This document shows positions 27,975 through 37,314 of a stretch of 64,000 nt of DNA, in pieces. The position numbers and the translations under genes are program-made. A model generated the notes under the pieces. That model was not told the origin of the DNA, did not search any database, and was given only the letters and a program-made list of their open reading frames with translations. Source of the stretch: Amycolatopsis sp. NBC_01488 (GTDB lineage: Bacteria > Actinomycetota > Actinomycetes > Mycobacteriales > Pseudonocardiaceae); contig NZ_CP109434.1 of the NCBI RefSeq assembly GCF_036227105.1, forward strand, positions 6,110,501-6,174,500, given 5' to 3'. Each line of letters starts with the position of its first letter. Positions within the stretch are counted from its first letter, which is position 1.

Positions 27975-28960
27975 AGCAAGGTGTGCCTCTCTGGAACAAG
28001 CCAACAACCTTGGGGCGGGCCGACTTTTTGACCCGATCAAACGGAGCCTCTGCGTGCAATCAAGCTGAGAACGCATCGCGAAGGCACTCGATGCAGCCAG
28101 GATCGGCCATCGCTCAAACCTCAAGCGGCCAAGGTCTGATAATTGCCGACCAATCATATGATCGGAATTCTCCTGACATCCCGACTGTACGCAGACAATG
28201 GTGGTGCACCAGCCCCTGACCGGGCGACCAGGTCTGTAGCACGCCGTCGCTCAGTGGGCCCTGCGCAACTCCGGCAGACCAGCCTTCCTCACCATGGAGA
28301 ACTCCGTTGCTACCTGCTGTGACTGTGATGTCACTGGGCGACGTCGGTGCACCGCGCGGGGACGCCTCCCGTGCCAGGCGTACGGCGTGCGTGCTGTACA
28401 CGTCGTCCGGACTGACGCGAGCGTGCCCCGGGCTGATAGCGGCCGCGCCTTTGGCGTCCGAGGTGCAGCGGGACGATTCTCGACAGTGCGCTGGCCGAAC
28501 GGTTCAAGCTGCTCCGGAGCATCTCGGGCCCGGGTGAGGAGTACCCGCCTTCGCGCTTCCGGTCCCGCCCTGGAATCACCCCGGGCGGAAGCCCGGGGTC
28601 CCGCTCATTTCGATACCGGGCTCCACCTGGCGGAACTTCGCCGTCATCCACATTCCCTCCGCAACCGAGCGCCAGGCGGGACGTCGGCCTTCCGGAGTTC
28701 CGTTCGCGCTGATCATCCTCGGCGCGCCGCGCTTCAGGCCGTGGGCAGAACATCGGATGTTTGACACGATCCGGTGATCCGGTGAAGACCGGCGCGGTTT
28801 TGCGGCGTACCTGTCCGTCGATGCGTGATGATCTTGACACGCGGGAAACCGGTGGAGGCCTGACTCCCGCGTCGGCGGGTATCCGGGGGCGAGCTGCCGT
28901 CGGGGGGCATTCAGCTCGACCCCGGATACCCTCGCACGGTACAGGCGGCCATGGCCGCGC
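27975..28960. other. Upstream region of the mgsA operon and gene-free stretch
   Basis: The bases directly above 27974 on the minus strand should hold the operon's promoter. A lower-GC patch spans about 28120-28200. The remainder to 28960 has frames without any family motif, and I see nothing supportable there. Confidence 0.35.
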
Positions 28961-29707
28961 TCATGCCGCCGCGTCCCGCAGACCGGTACCCGGATCATCC
29001 CGTCGCCGCGGGCGGCTCGTCGTGCGGTTTCCGATGATGCATCCGGAGCCACCGGCGAACGCGCCGGGCGCAACGCGCGCTCGCGCTGCCCGCGCCGGCT
29101 TGGTAGACGTGCTGCTCCTCTGGGCAATCGGTTCTCTCGCAACATGCGGGACACGGTGATGTGTTCTGAGCGCGTCCGCAAGGCGGGTACGGCCGCGACG
29201 ACCGCCTCGCCGTGTTCCGGGCGGTCGGGCGCACCAGATCGACCGCGTGGAGCGCGCTCGTTCGCCGGCGTCGCGGTGCCGGATGTCGCGGAGCGCGCGC
29301 GGCCGGATTCCCGCACTGATGCTGACCGGATCGAGGGTGTCGAGGACCAGCTCACGCCAATCGGTGGCAGCGAACCAGTCTTCGGCCATCAGATGCGCGG
29401 TCCAGCGCAAATAGGCGGGCCAGGTCCGGATCCGCTCAACGGCGATCCGGTAGCCCTCACCCGGTTCGCATTCGTCGTGGGTGATCCGCCACCGGTCCTG
29501 CCGGTCGGCGGGCGTGAGGGAGGCACTGGGCGGGGTCCGTTCTCCGCGCCTGCCGCCCGCCGGGTGCCACCACACGGCGCCCGCGCCGTCCTTCATCAGC
29601 TGCAGGCACACGTCGCACACGGCGAGCAGGTCCGGCCGCGCCCCGGCCTGCTCAGGTCCGGTCACGGCCGGCACCACGTCCTGCGTTCGTTCCCCGCTCG
29701 CCTTCAT
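28961..29707 (-). CDS. Actinobacterial hypothetical protein, C-terminal half probably out of frame
   Basis: From ATG 29707 the first 110 or so residues are coherent and resemble a common actinomycete hypothetical family: a CDVCLQLMKDGAGAVW segment (a C-x2-C knuckle) and then WRITHDECEPGEGYRIAVER, WPAYLRWTAHLMAEDWFAAT and DWRELVLDTLD. Family members end soon after this. Here the frame runs on through more than 100 Arg-rich residues that look non-coding, so the true end was probably lost near 29330. The function is unknown. It is placed among decayed genes and may itself be a remnant. Confidence 0.45.
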   Translation of the reverse strand: MKASGERTQDVVPAVTGPEQAGARPDLLAVCDVCLQLMKDGAGAVWWHPAGGRRGERTPPSASLTPADRQDRWRITHDECEPGEGYRIAVERIRTWPAYLRWTAHLMAEDWFAATDWRELVLDTLDPVSISAGIRPRALRDIRHRDAGERARSTRSIWCARPPGTRRGGRRGRTRLADALRTHHRVPHVAREPIAQRSSTSTKPARAARARVAPGAFAGGSGCIIGNRTTSRPRRRDDPGTGLRDAAA

Positions 29708-29709
29708 CC

Positions 29710-29733
29710 GATGCCGATGCCGATGCCGATGCC
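29710..29733. repeat. Hexamer repeat GATGCC x 4
   Basis: Four exact tandem copies of GATGCC lie directly upstream of the hypothetical gene's ATG. A longer reading of that gene would translate them as alternating His-Arg. Simple repeats like this vary in length by slippage. Confidence 0.8.
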
Positions 29734-29779
29734 GCGAGCCGGGCACCGGCTCTGCCGATCCTTCGTCCGGGGACCGCAA

Positions 29780-30325
29780 GGCCCGTGTGGCACGACCGGC
29801 TTCCGGCGGGCAGACCGACGCTATCGGCAGCCGGGCCGGCCGCCCGCTGCTGTGCTGTCGCCATGCCTTGCTCCCTCGCGATCGCGCGTTGCAGGCTCGT
29901 CATACACCGGCGCGTGCGACAGCGCATGGTGAACCCGCGCGGCCGACCGGGTCGGATGAATTTGGTGTCAGCGAGCGGGACGCTCGTTGTCCATCGGCTT
30001 CGACTCCGACGAGCCGCCGGGTAGGCGCATGCGTCAGGCCGCCGCTTTCGAGGCCAGTGCTTCCCGAAGCCGCCGGAGGCCACCATCAAAGACGGATACA
30101 GCGCATCCTCACGCATCGTAAGCCTACACGGACAGTTCACTTGATCGAGCAGGGTTCACTGCCCCCAATTTCCAGAGTTCGGTAACGGAAGGCGCGCAAA
30201 CCCCTTCTCGCTGAGCCAAAGCGGTACATAAAGTGCCGCCTCGATTTCATCGGATCGCGGCGGGGCATCAAGAAAAGAGGCCGGTGCGAACTGGTATCCG
30301 GGCACGGCTCAGAAAGGCGGTCGAC
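29780..30325. other. Gene-free stretch
   Basis: No frame shows family motifs. The 130 bases before 30326 are somewhat AT-richer and may hold the small gene's promoter. Confidence 0.3.
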
Positions 30326-30532
30326 ATGAACGAGATTGCTGCCGCAAGGGGTGCGGAGCGGGAAGTTGCGAAGCGCGCGGCCGAACACAACCAGATTGCC
30401 TACGCGCAGGTGTACGCAACATTGAGCGTTGCCGCAGCCATCGACCGGCTCGCCACGATACTGGCGGGCCGCGGTGCTGCCGCGGCGGGCGACCACGAAT
30501 CTCATCCCCGCAGGACCCGAACGCGGCCCTGA
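30326..30532 (+). CDS. Small hypothetical protein (68 residues)
   Basis: ATG 30326 is preceded by GAAAGG nine bases upstream. The product starts MNEIAAARGAEREVAKRAAE and continues HNQIAYAQVYATLSVAAAID, an amphipathic helix pair similar in style to small conserved proteins of Streptomyces and relatives. It has no transmembrane segment or metal site. The last 15 residues are charged and probably disordered. A chance frame cannot be excluded. Confidence 0.45.
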   Translation: MNEIAAARGAEREVAKRAAEHNQIAYAQVYATLSVAAAIDRLATILAGRGAAAAGDHESHPRRTRTRP

Positions 30533-30971
30533 CCGGCTACCTGCCGCGCTACTGCAGAATAGCTTCGATCTGCCCGCCGGCCAGGACAGGCACGGTGTCC
30601 GCACCCGGCGCGCGTAAGCGTCGACCGCGCACCGGTGTTCGGTGCCGTCCCGGCGACAACCGGCACCGATGTCGCCTACACGCCGGCGGCCACTTAAAGC
30701 CGGACCTATCCGGTGGCGACAGGCCGTGCCCGGTAGGCAACGCGCGTGCCGTTGCGCAGGTCGCAGAAGAGGCCGTCCACACGACATCCCCGAAGCCGAT
30801 TTCGCCCTGGTCGTGCAGCAAGGGCAGCCAACACGACCCTGGCGGTCCCAGATCGTCCTCGAGCGGCTGGAGTTCCGCGCGGGCACCGTCCGACTGAAGC
30901 GACCATCGGCTTCGCCGGTGCTGTGGACCTCGCCAAGACGACCCGTGCCGAAGAGCAGCAGACCGCGCACC
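30533..30971. other. Gene-free stretch
   Basis: If the flavoprotein remnant that begins near 30972 once extended upstream, its N-terminal three quarters are not recognisable here in any frame. Confidence 0.3.
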
Positions 30972-31406
30972 GCGACACGCGTGGCCGACGAATTCGCCGG
31001 AGCCGCGGTCCCGGTCACGGCGCCGACCGTCGCCGAGCTCGCCGAACGCATCGGCGTGCCCACCGATGCGCTGGTGCGCACGATCGACGAGTTCAACCGC
31101 GCCTGCACGAAGGACGAGAGCACGACGGGACTGACCCCGCCCAAGTCACATTTCGCCGTGCGATTGGACAAGCCGCCGTTCGTCGCCTACCACGCCGTCG
31201 CGGGCCTGACGTTCACCTTCGGCGGGGTGCGCATCGACATCGAAGGACGGGCGCTCGACGCCGATGGCGTGCCCGTGCCGGGGCTGTACGCCGCGGGCGA
31301 GGCGACCGGCGGCCTGTTCTACGGCGACTACCCCGGCGGCGCCGCGCTCATGCGGGCCGCCGTGTTCGGCCGGGCGGCGGGCAACACCGCCGCGGCCGAG
31401 GCTTGA
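30972..31406 (+). pseudogene. FAD-dependent fumarate-reductase/tricarballylate-dehydrogenase-like protein, C-terminal remnant
   Basis: The last 140 residues are clear: VAELAERIGVPTDALVRTID and EFNRACTKDE; KPPFVAYHAVAGLTFTFGGV and RIDIEGRALDADG; then the C-terminal FAD-contact region GLYAAGEATGGLFYGDYPGG. This is the end of a fumarate reductase/TcuA-type flavoprotein that normally has about 470 residues. The Rossmann-type N-terminus and the active-site part are missing, so no enzyme can be made. Confidence 0.75.
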
Positions 31407-31412
31407 ATCTCC

Positions 31413-32230
31413 TCAGCACGGCTGAAGGGCTCGCGTCAGATCGGCCACCGACCGGGCGCGGTCCAGGCACTGGACGAGATCAAGAATCGCCACACTTCCG
31501 GCGTGACCGTAGACCGCGTCGGCGGCAACGTGGAACCGCTGCACGATCTCGTCGACGGTCATCGAGGGAAAGGTGTCCTGCCCGGCGACGAGCACGTGCC
31601 CGTCGTCGGGCAGGACCTCGAGCCGTGTCCCGTTGCGCTCCGGAAACCGCGCCGACAGCTCCGGGTCCGCGATGACCCGCGACCGCGCGGCCAGCCGCTT
31701 CGCCTCGGGATCTCCGGGGCTTCTCCAGTTCTCGTCGAGGATTCCACCGGCCACGAGCACGGACGCCACGCTGAACTGCACTCAGCCGGCCGGCGAGGAC
31801 ATCACTGAACGGACCGCGGTTGTCGCACCCCGGATACCTGGCCGCCTGCTCGGTGACTCCGATGAGGATGGACTCGACGCGTGCCGGGTCGGGATGGTGC
31901 CGCCGCACGATCTCCTCGGCGAGCTGGCACGGACCCTGCACGTAGATGCACGCGGGAGCCGGCTTGTGCACGATGTCGCGGATCGCGAACCGGGTACCGA
32001 GTCCTTCGATCAGCCGGCTCGAGCGGTGCCGCGCGCCGAACGCGGCCAGCAACCCCGAAGCGCCCTCGATCGCCTCCTCGGCCGCGGTCAATCCGTCGCG
32101 TGCCAGCAAGGCCGACTCGACACCGGTTCGCGCCGCCATCGCCGAGTGCAGCTCGTGCTCCTGCGTACCCGCCCGCGCCCACTCGTTGAGCCCGCACGCC
32201 GCGTTGGCCGCCATGCCGAGCGCCGATCGA
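31413..32230 (-). pseudogene. MmgE/PrpD-family protein, truncated and frameshifted
   Basis: The upstream frame (about 32220-31790) reads TGVESALLARDGLTAAEEAI, EGASGLLAAFG and KPAPACIYVQGPCQLAEEIV. The downstream frame (31781-31413) reads DPELSARFPERNGTRLEVLP and ends LTRALQPC. Together they are the second half of an MmgE/PrpD (2-methylcitrate dehydratase-like) protein. The switch near 31785 and the missing first 200 residues show that it is dead. It is convergent with the flavoprotein remnant, leaving six bases between them. Confidence 0.75.
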
Positions 32231-32744
32231 GTGGCGGGACGATCCAGACACGCCGAGCTGATCGGTAACCTCGGCGTTGCGGCGCCCGTGGGCGATGCAC
32301 GGGAGGTCTCCGGCTGGGTGTGCTGCCGTTTTGGCGGTGGCGAGCCGTCGGAACCGGCTTCCGTGGAAGACCAGCGGCGGGGTGCCGGCGGCAGTGTGCA
32401 GGCGGTGGATCCGGAGCAGGGCGATCAGGTTGGTCGCCGGCGGGGACTTCCTCGCGCAGGGAGCATTCCAGTCACGCGGCCGAGCCGGTGATGAAGACGC
32501 TGTGCCCGGTCCGGGTTCCCAGACGATGTCGCGGAACCTGTCGCCGTGTCCGGCGGACAGGTGGCGGACGTCTGTTGCAGCTACGGCGACACCAGCGGCG
32601 GTGACAGCGAAACCGAGGTGAAGGAGCTGGCGGCCGGCCCACGGGGCATGCCGTCGACGAGGCGCAGACGGCGGCAACGCCGGAGGGGACGGAACCGAAC
32701 GCCCTCACACAGGCGGGTTTCGGATGTGACGGGCTGCAGCTCGA
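32231..32744. other. Gene-free stretch between two minus-strand remnants
   Basis: Frames are open on the minus strand but without motifs that I can place. Confidence 0.3.
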
Positions 32745-33470
32745 TCATCGCTGTCCTTTCCGGACCGTGGCTGCCAGGCCTGGACTTGGGAGACGGGGCC
32801 GGTGAAGCGTTCGACGTCTGCGACGGCGTGCTGACCGGCGCAGCGCTGGGACAGACGCGAGGAGGGGACGTCGGCGGCGAGAACCGTGGGATTGCTGTGG
32901 CCGCAGAGCGGGCCGGTGGGGTGGTCCTCGACCGGGTCGAACCAGGCGCCGGTCGGGAGCTGCGCGACGCCCAGGGCGGGTGGCGTCGTCGACGACGGCG
33001 CTGGCGAGGCAGGCGCCGCAGGTGTTGAACACCCGGACCAGGTCGCCCGTGGTGATGCCGCGGGCGACGGCGTCGTGCGGTTTGAGGCGGATCGCCTCGC
33101 GCCCCGCGACCTTGCCGGCGCGGCTGACGTCTGCCGCGTTCAGCTCGCTGTGCAGGTGGGTGCGGGGGTGGTTGGCGATCAGCCACAGAGGCCCGGTTTC
33201 GCTCGGCGGCAGCGAGACCGGGTGGCCGGGGCAGTCGGGGTGGCCGAAGCCGGCGATGGTTGCGGAGGTGATTTCGATCCGGTCGCTGGAGGTGCACAGG
33301 GCGGCGCGGCGATCGGCGCCGCAGTCGGCGAACGGAGTGTGGTGTTCGTCGCCGGATGGCGGACGGAGTTTGCCCCGGGGGCCCAGAATTCGGCGAAGGC
33401 CGGAGGTTTGGCGCCAGTTGGTGTATAGGCGTTCGAGCCATTGCTGACGTGTCCGGACGAGGGAACACAG
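32745..33470 (-). pseudogene. Molybdopterin S/N-oxide reductase (BisC/TorA-like), C-terminal remnant
   Basis: The molybdopterin-dinucleotide-binding end is recognisable across frames: WLERLYTNWRQTS and KPPAFAEFWAPG; DRIEITSATIAGFGHPDCPG and HP; LWLIANHPRTHLHSELNAAD; KPHDAVARGITTGDLVRVFN. After a frameshift near 32985 come LPTGAWFDPVEDHP and CAGQHAVADVERFTGP. These follow the order of biotin-sulfoxide/TMAO reductases. At least two frameshifts are present and the catalytic two thirds are missing. Confidence 0.7.
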
Positions 33471-34400
33471 ACGACACGGGGTGAGGGTTCGGCACGGTCG
33501 ACGCGGACTTGACGGCGGACCAGCTCGAGTAACCGGCGCACGACGTCGTCGCGGCATCGCCGCCGACGATCGATCGGGTCGACGTCGCTGTCGCCGCGCG
33601 GGAGATGGCGGCGACGGGAGGGCTCCCCGAAAGCCGTGGTTTCGACCGGCGTGGCCCTGGGGCGCTGGGGAGCGCAATGCGGGGTAGATACCCTTCACGC
33701 GGGGGAGAGACCTTCGGGGCCGGGCAGATTGGATCGGATGTCCTCGGGGGCGTTGAACGGGGTCAGGCCGGGGTCGGCGGATGCCATCCCCGTGCTGCTC
33801 GTCGAGCGGCCTCGCGTGCTCTGGCTCGCTGGCTCCCTGCTGGTGGGAGACGGACCAGGGGTCGTCGGGATCCGCGCGGGCGGTCGGCGTAGCTGTTCCT
33901 CGCGGATCTCCTGCTCGGCGGCGAGAACCTCCTGCGTCACGGTCGGCATCCGACGCAGCCGCCGGCTTTCCAACCAGCGCCGCGTGATCGCGGCAGGGGA
34001 AGCCCGCCGACTTAGGGCATGGCGGTCGTCCGCGCACTCGCCGCTCTGGGGCAGCGGTCCCTCCCCGGGGTACGTGCTGGCGGCCTGCCTGCTCGACAAG
34101 CGGAAACGGCCGACTCGCCGAAGCCGCGCTGCGCCTCCTGACCCGCGGGTCGCGGCGCGTGCAGGCATCCCCGAGGCGATGACACCATCGCCGGTGATGA
34201 TCGAAAAGCTGCTCACCGGCGGCCGCACCGGGTAGCAGCCGTAGCTGACCCGCAGGAAGGGAGGTCTGCCTCGAGTCGGCGGCGGCGGTGTCGGGCCGGA
34301 AACGTGTAGTTGACACGGCAAAGGCCAGATGGGCGCCGTGTACGACGAACCGCCAGGTCAGCGCGTCGTTCATCCGGTAATGGTGTTGTACCCTCCCCGG
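33471..34400. other. Gene-free stretch, Arg-rich frames only
   Basis: I cannot support any gene in these 930 bases. A minus-strand frame around 33700-34320 contains a plausible helical segment (TVTQEVLAAEQEIREEQLRR) but no start signal or family match. Confidence 0.3.
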
Positions 34401-35255
34401 ATGGAGCCGAACGAAGATGCCGCGCCGATAGCGCCGGCCGGTGTCGACACGGATAAGCCGTCCGCTGCGCGGATCTATGACTGGTACCTCGGCGGGACTC
34501 ACAACTGGGCGGTGGACCGCGAGTTCGGCAAACGTGCCGTGCAGCTGTGGCCGGGGATGCCGGCGATGGCCCGGCAGAACCGGGCCTTTATGAACCGGGT
34601 CGTGGAGGCCGCGCTGGACGCGGGTATCCGCCAGTTCATAGACCTCGGCTCTGGGGTGCCGACGGTCGGCAACGTGCACGAGATCATCCGGCGCAAGGTT
34701 CCGGAAGGTGAGGACGCGACCGTGGTCTACGTCGACTATGAGCCGGTCGCGGCCGCCCATTCCACCGTGATCTTGGAGAAGGACGAGGCGACCGACTGGG
34801 CCGGGCTGGTGCAACGCGACCTGCGTGACCCGGAAGCGATCTTCGAGGACGAGGCCACCCGCGCGTTGATCGACTTTGCTGAGCCGGTGTGCGTGCTGCT
34901 GATCGCGGTCATGCACTTCATCGGCCCACACGACCGGCCCGCCCGGATCGTCGAAACGTACCGTTCGCGCGTGGCTGCGGGTAGTTGGCTGGCGATCTCC
35001 CATGCCAGCATCGAGAACGCCCCGGAAGAGGACACGGTCGGGGTCCGCCAGATGATCGCCAACTACCGCAACACCAGCAATCCCATGTGGCTGCGGGATC
35101 GTGCCGAGTTCGCGCCGTGGTTCGGCGACTGGACGATGCTCGACCCCGGCATCACCCGTTTGCCGGACTGGCGACCCGACGAAGAGCCCGACGACGACAT
35201 CCGCAAAGCCAGCGTGTTCGGCTGGGGAGGAGTCGCGGAAAAACCCCGCCCCTGA
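34401..35255 (+). CDS. SAM-dependent methyltransferase, DUF574 family
   Basis: From ATG 34401 the product has 284 residues, the normal size; a start at 34329 would add a tail the family lacks. It has the family's opening PSAARIYDWYLGGTHNWAVD and the glycine-rich SAM site QFIDLGSGVPTVGNVHEI, then VVYVDYEPVAAAHS with the acidic residue that binds the ribose, and ends KASVFGWGGVAEKP. DUF574 proteins are abundant in actinomycetes, often near XRE/DUF397 genes, and their substrates are mostly unknown. A truncated relative lies beyond the IS21 element. Confidence 0.92.
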   Translation: MEPNEDAAPIAPAGVDTDKPSAARIYDWYLGGTHNWAVDREFGKRAVQLWPGMPAMARQNRAFMNRVVEAALDAGIRQFIDLGSGVPTVGNVHEIIRRKVPEGEDATVVYVDYEPVAAAHSTVILEKDEATDWAGLVQRDLRDPEAIFEDEATRALIDFAEPVCVLLIAVMHFIGPHDRPARIVETYRSRVAAGSWLAISHASIENAPEEDTVGVRQMIANYRNTSNPMWLRDRAEFAPWFGDWTMLDPGITRLPDWRPDEEPDDDIRKASVFGWGGVAEKPRP

Positions 35256-35573
35256 AGGAACAGGACGCCGCAGTGATCCGGCAGCCCATGGCGGACATTT
35301 CGGCGTGCAGGTGCGCGACCTACCGCTCATCCTCAGGAGCTAGACGGTGTCCGTGCCCCATGAGGACGGCTCAGCCGGACGGAAAGCATGGAAGGTTCCG
35401 GCGCTCCTTGTCCGGACCGGTCAGTGCGCCGTGCCGCCCCGAACGGAGCGTCGGCGCACGGAGACCGCCGAGCCGGCCGAGGAACGAGCGGTGCCCGCGC
35501 GCGACCTGGACGTACCGAACGCGCTTGCGACGGCGCAGCCCCGCGTGCGCGATGCCGGCTCCGGGCGTTGATG
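35256..35573. other. Gap between convergent genes
   Basis: No gene supported. A shared terminator would be expected here, but no strong hairpin stands out. Confidence 0.3.
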
Positions 35574-36023
35574 TCACCGCGGCGGTGCACCGTGCTCAGG
35601 CCGTCGCCAGGGCCACCTCATCCGCACGGTGGTGCCGGTGGGCGTGCTGGTGATGCCGGCCTCGGGAGTGACCGCCCGGATGATCGGGATACCGCGGCCT
35701 CGGAGAGGGCGGCTGTCGCCGTCACGCCAGCGGCCGCTGTCGGAAATGGTGACCGTGATGGCGCCGGATTCGCGATGGGCAGCGACGGTCATGGTGCCCA
35801 CTGTGTCGTCGGGGTAGGCGTGCTCGACCACGTTGGCCATCGCCTCGTAGGCGGCGAGTTTGAGGTCCTGGGCCAGCTCCGCGGGCATGTCGCAGCCGCG
35901 GGCCCAGTCGACCAGGATGTCGCGGAGGATCGCCGCCTGGGCGGCGACAGCGGCGACTTCACACACCAGGCTGTCGCGGGATCGTCGCGCTGGCTCGTCC
36001 ACTGCGTCGGGCAACGTCACCAC
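35574..36023 (-). CDS. Anti-sigma-factor-type ATP-binding protein (RsbW/SpoIIAB-like)
   Basis: This 149-residue single GHKL-type ATPase domain has the N box LKLAAYEAMANVVEHAYP with the Glu and Asn that hold Mg-ATP, the G1 box ISDSGRWRDGD and the G2 box RGRGIPIIRAV. Such proteins are anti-sigma-factor serine kinases or stand-alone regulators that act with STAS-domain partners. No sigma or anti-anti-sigma gene is next to it, as is usual in actinomycetes. It is convergent with the DUF574 methyltransferase gene. Confidence 0.88.
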   Translation of the reverse strand: MVTLPDAVDEPARRSRDSLVCEVAAVAAQAAILRDILVDWARGCDMPAELAQDLKLAAYEAMANVVEHAYPDDTVGTMTVAAHRESGAITVTISDSGRWRDGDSRPLRGRGIPIIRAVTPEAGITSTPTGTTVRMRWPWRRPEHGAPPR

Positions 36024-36404
36024 GGTCTCGCTTTCTGTTGAACGGGCGAACCCGGTCTACCAGCCCCGAGATGGCCAACTATCAACGACGAAAAGGTGGG
36101 CACTTACACGGCCATGCGACACCATACGCTACGGAGCGTGATCAGCGCCTCAGCCCTTGACCGTGATGGCGCGAGTGGCCGATTGGCCACTCGCGCCAAA
36201 GCCGGGAACCGCGGCTGCCACGTCGCGGCCCTCGACCGTGTCACTGCGGCACGCCCAGTGGACGCCCACCGCAGTGAGCGAACCGCTGCCCGAACGCCGT
36301 GACCTGAGGCGAGGTCCAGGACGTCAATCGGCTGCGCCCCCTGTCGACGTGCTCGCGCACGTCGCCGGGAGATTGCCTGGAGGCCATCCCCGCGACGCGC
36401 GCGA
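36024..36404. other. Upstream region of the anti-sigma gene, up to the IS21 target site
   Basis: An AT-richer patch at about 36040-36130 is the probable promoter zone of the minus-strand gene. I see no gene or strong motif otherwise. Confidence 0.35.
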
Positions 36405-36410
36405 ATCCAG
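36405..36410. repeat. Target-site duplication ATCCAG, left of IS21
   Basis: ATCCAG lies directly before the TGT end of the IS21 element, and the same six bases lie directly after its ACA end at 38960-38965. Short direct duplications of this kind mark IS21 insertions and show that both ends have been undisturbed since. Confidence 0.75.
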
Positions 36411-36522
36411 TGTCAATGGTCAGTTTTTCCTCCCCGTAGGCGGCCAGATGTTCTCCCCGCTGGCGGCCAAGCGGACGTCCCCGCTCACGGCCAGATATTT
36501 CCCCGCCTGGGTAGGACTCAGA

Positions 36523-37314
36523 TCAACGCAACGGCCTGACCCCCTGTCCGGAGGTAGCTTGGGCGAGCCGGAAGCTGTCACCTTGGGTGACGACGACGTG
36601 CGCGTGGTGCAGGAGCCGGTCGACCGTGGCGGTGGCCAGGGTTTTCGGCATGATCTCGTCGAATCCTGAGGGGTGCAGGTTCGAGCTCACGGCTAGCGCG
36701 CGGCGTTCGTAGGCGGCGTCGACCAGCCGGTAGAACCCTTCAGCTGCGTCGGGGCTGACCGGCAGCAGCCCGATGTCGTCAATGATGATCAAGTCGGTGC
36801 GGATCAGCCGGGCCAGGGCTCGGGTGATGGAGTCGTCGACCCGGTGCCGGCGCACGAGTGCGCCTAGGTCTTCGATGGTGAACCAGGCGACGGTCAGCCC
36901 CGCTTCGATCGCAGCTTGGCCGAGGGCTTCGCAGAAGTGTGATTTGCCGGTCCCGGACGGTCCGCAGATGCAGAGGTTTTCCTTGTTCCGCACCCATTCC
37001 AGGGTCTTCAGCGAGTCTTGGGTGGGGCGGGCGATGGAGGAGGCTTGCTCGTCCCAGTCGCCGAAGGTCTTGCCTGCGGGGAACGCGGCGCGTTTGCGCC
37101 GCGTTCGCAGGTTCGCGGCGTCGCGGCCGGCGGCTTCCTCGGCGAGCAGGACCCGCACGACCTCGGCCGGGTCCCAGCGTTGTGCCTTCGCGGTCGGGAT
37201 CAGGTCGGTCAACGCGCGCCGCAGGTGCGGCAGTTTCAGCCGTTTCGTCAGCGCGACGGCTTCGGCGAGGGGGTCACCGGCGGGGCCGGCGACGCGCAGT
37301 CCAGAGGTCATCAC
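36523..37314 (-). CDS. istB: IS21 helper ATPase IstB
   Basis: This 263-residue AAA+ protein has Walker A CGPSGTGKSH and Walker B LIIIDDIGLLP, then the sensor region LAVSSNLHPSGFDEIMP. It starts LRVAGPAGDPLAEAVALTKR after MMTSG. It assembles on target DNA and directs IstA, as in other IS21 elements. The GTG at 37314 overlaps the IstA stop (GTGA); an ATG follows three bases later at 37311. Expression should be coupled to IstA. Confidence 0.93.
   Translation of the reverse strand: MMTSGLRVAGPAGDPLAEAVALTKRLKLPHLRRALTDLIPTAKAQRWDPAEVVRVLLAEEAAGRDAANLRTRRKRAAFPAGKTFGDWDEQASSIARPTQDSLKTLEWVRNKENLCICGPSGTGKSHFCEALGQAAIEAGLTVAWFTIEDLGALVRRHRVDDSITRALARLIRTDLIIIDDIGLLPVSPDAAEGFYRLVDAAYERRALAVSSNLHPSGFDEIMPKTLATATVDRLLHHAHVVVTQGDSFRLAQATSGQGVRPLR

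Noticed and set aside
32745..35330. Open minus-strand frame of 861 codons
   Set aside because: Only its last 240 codons show homology (BisC-like); the rest is opposite the DUF574 methyltransferase and Arg/Pro-rich filler.
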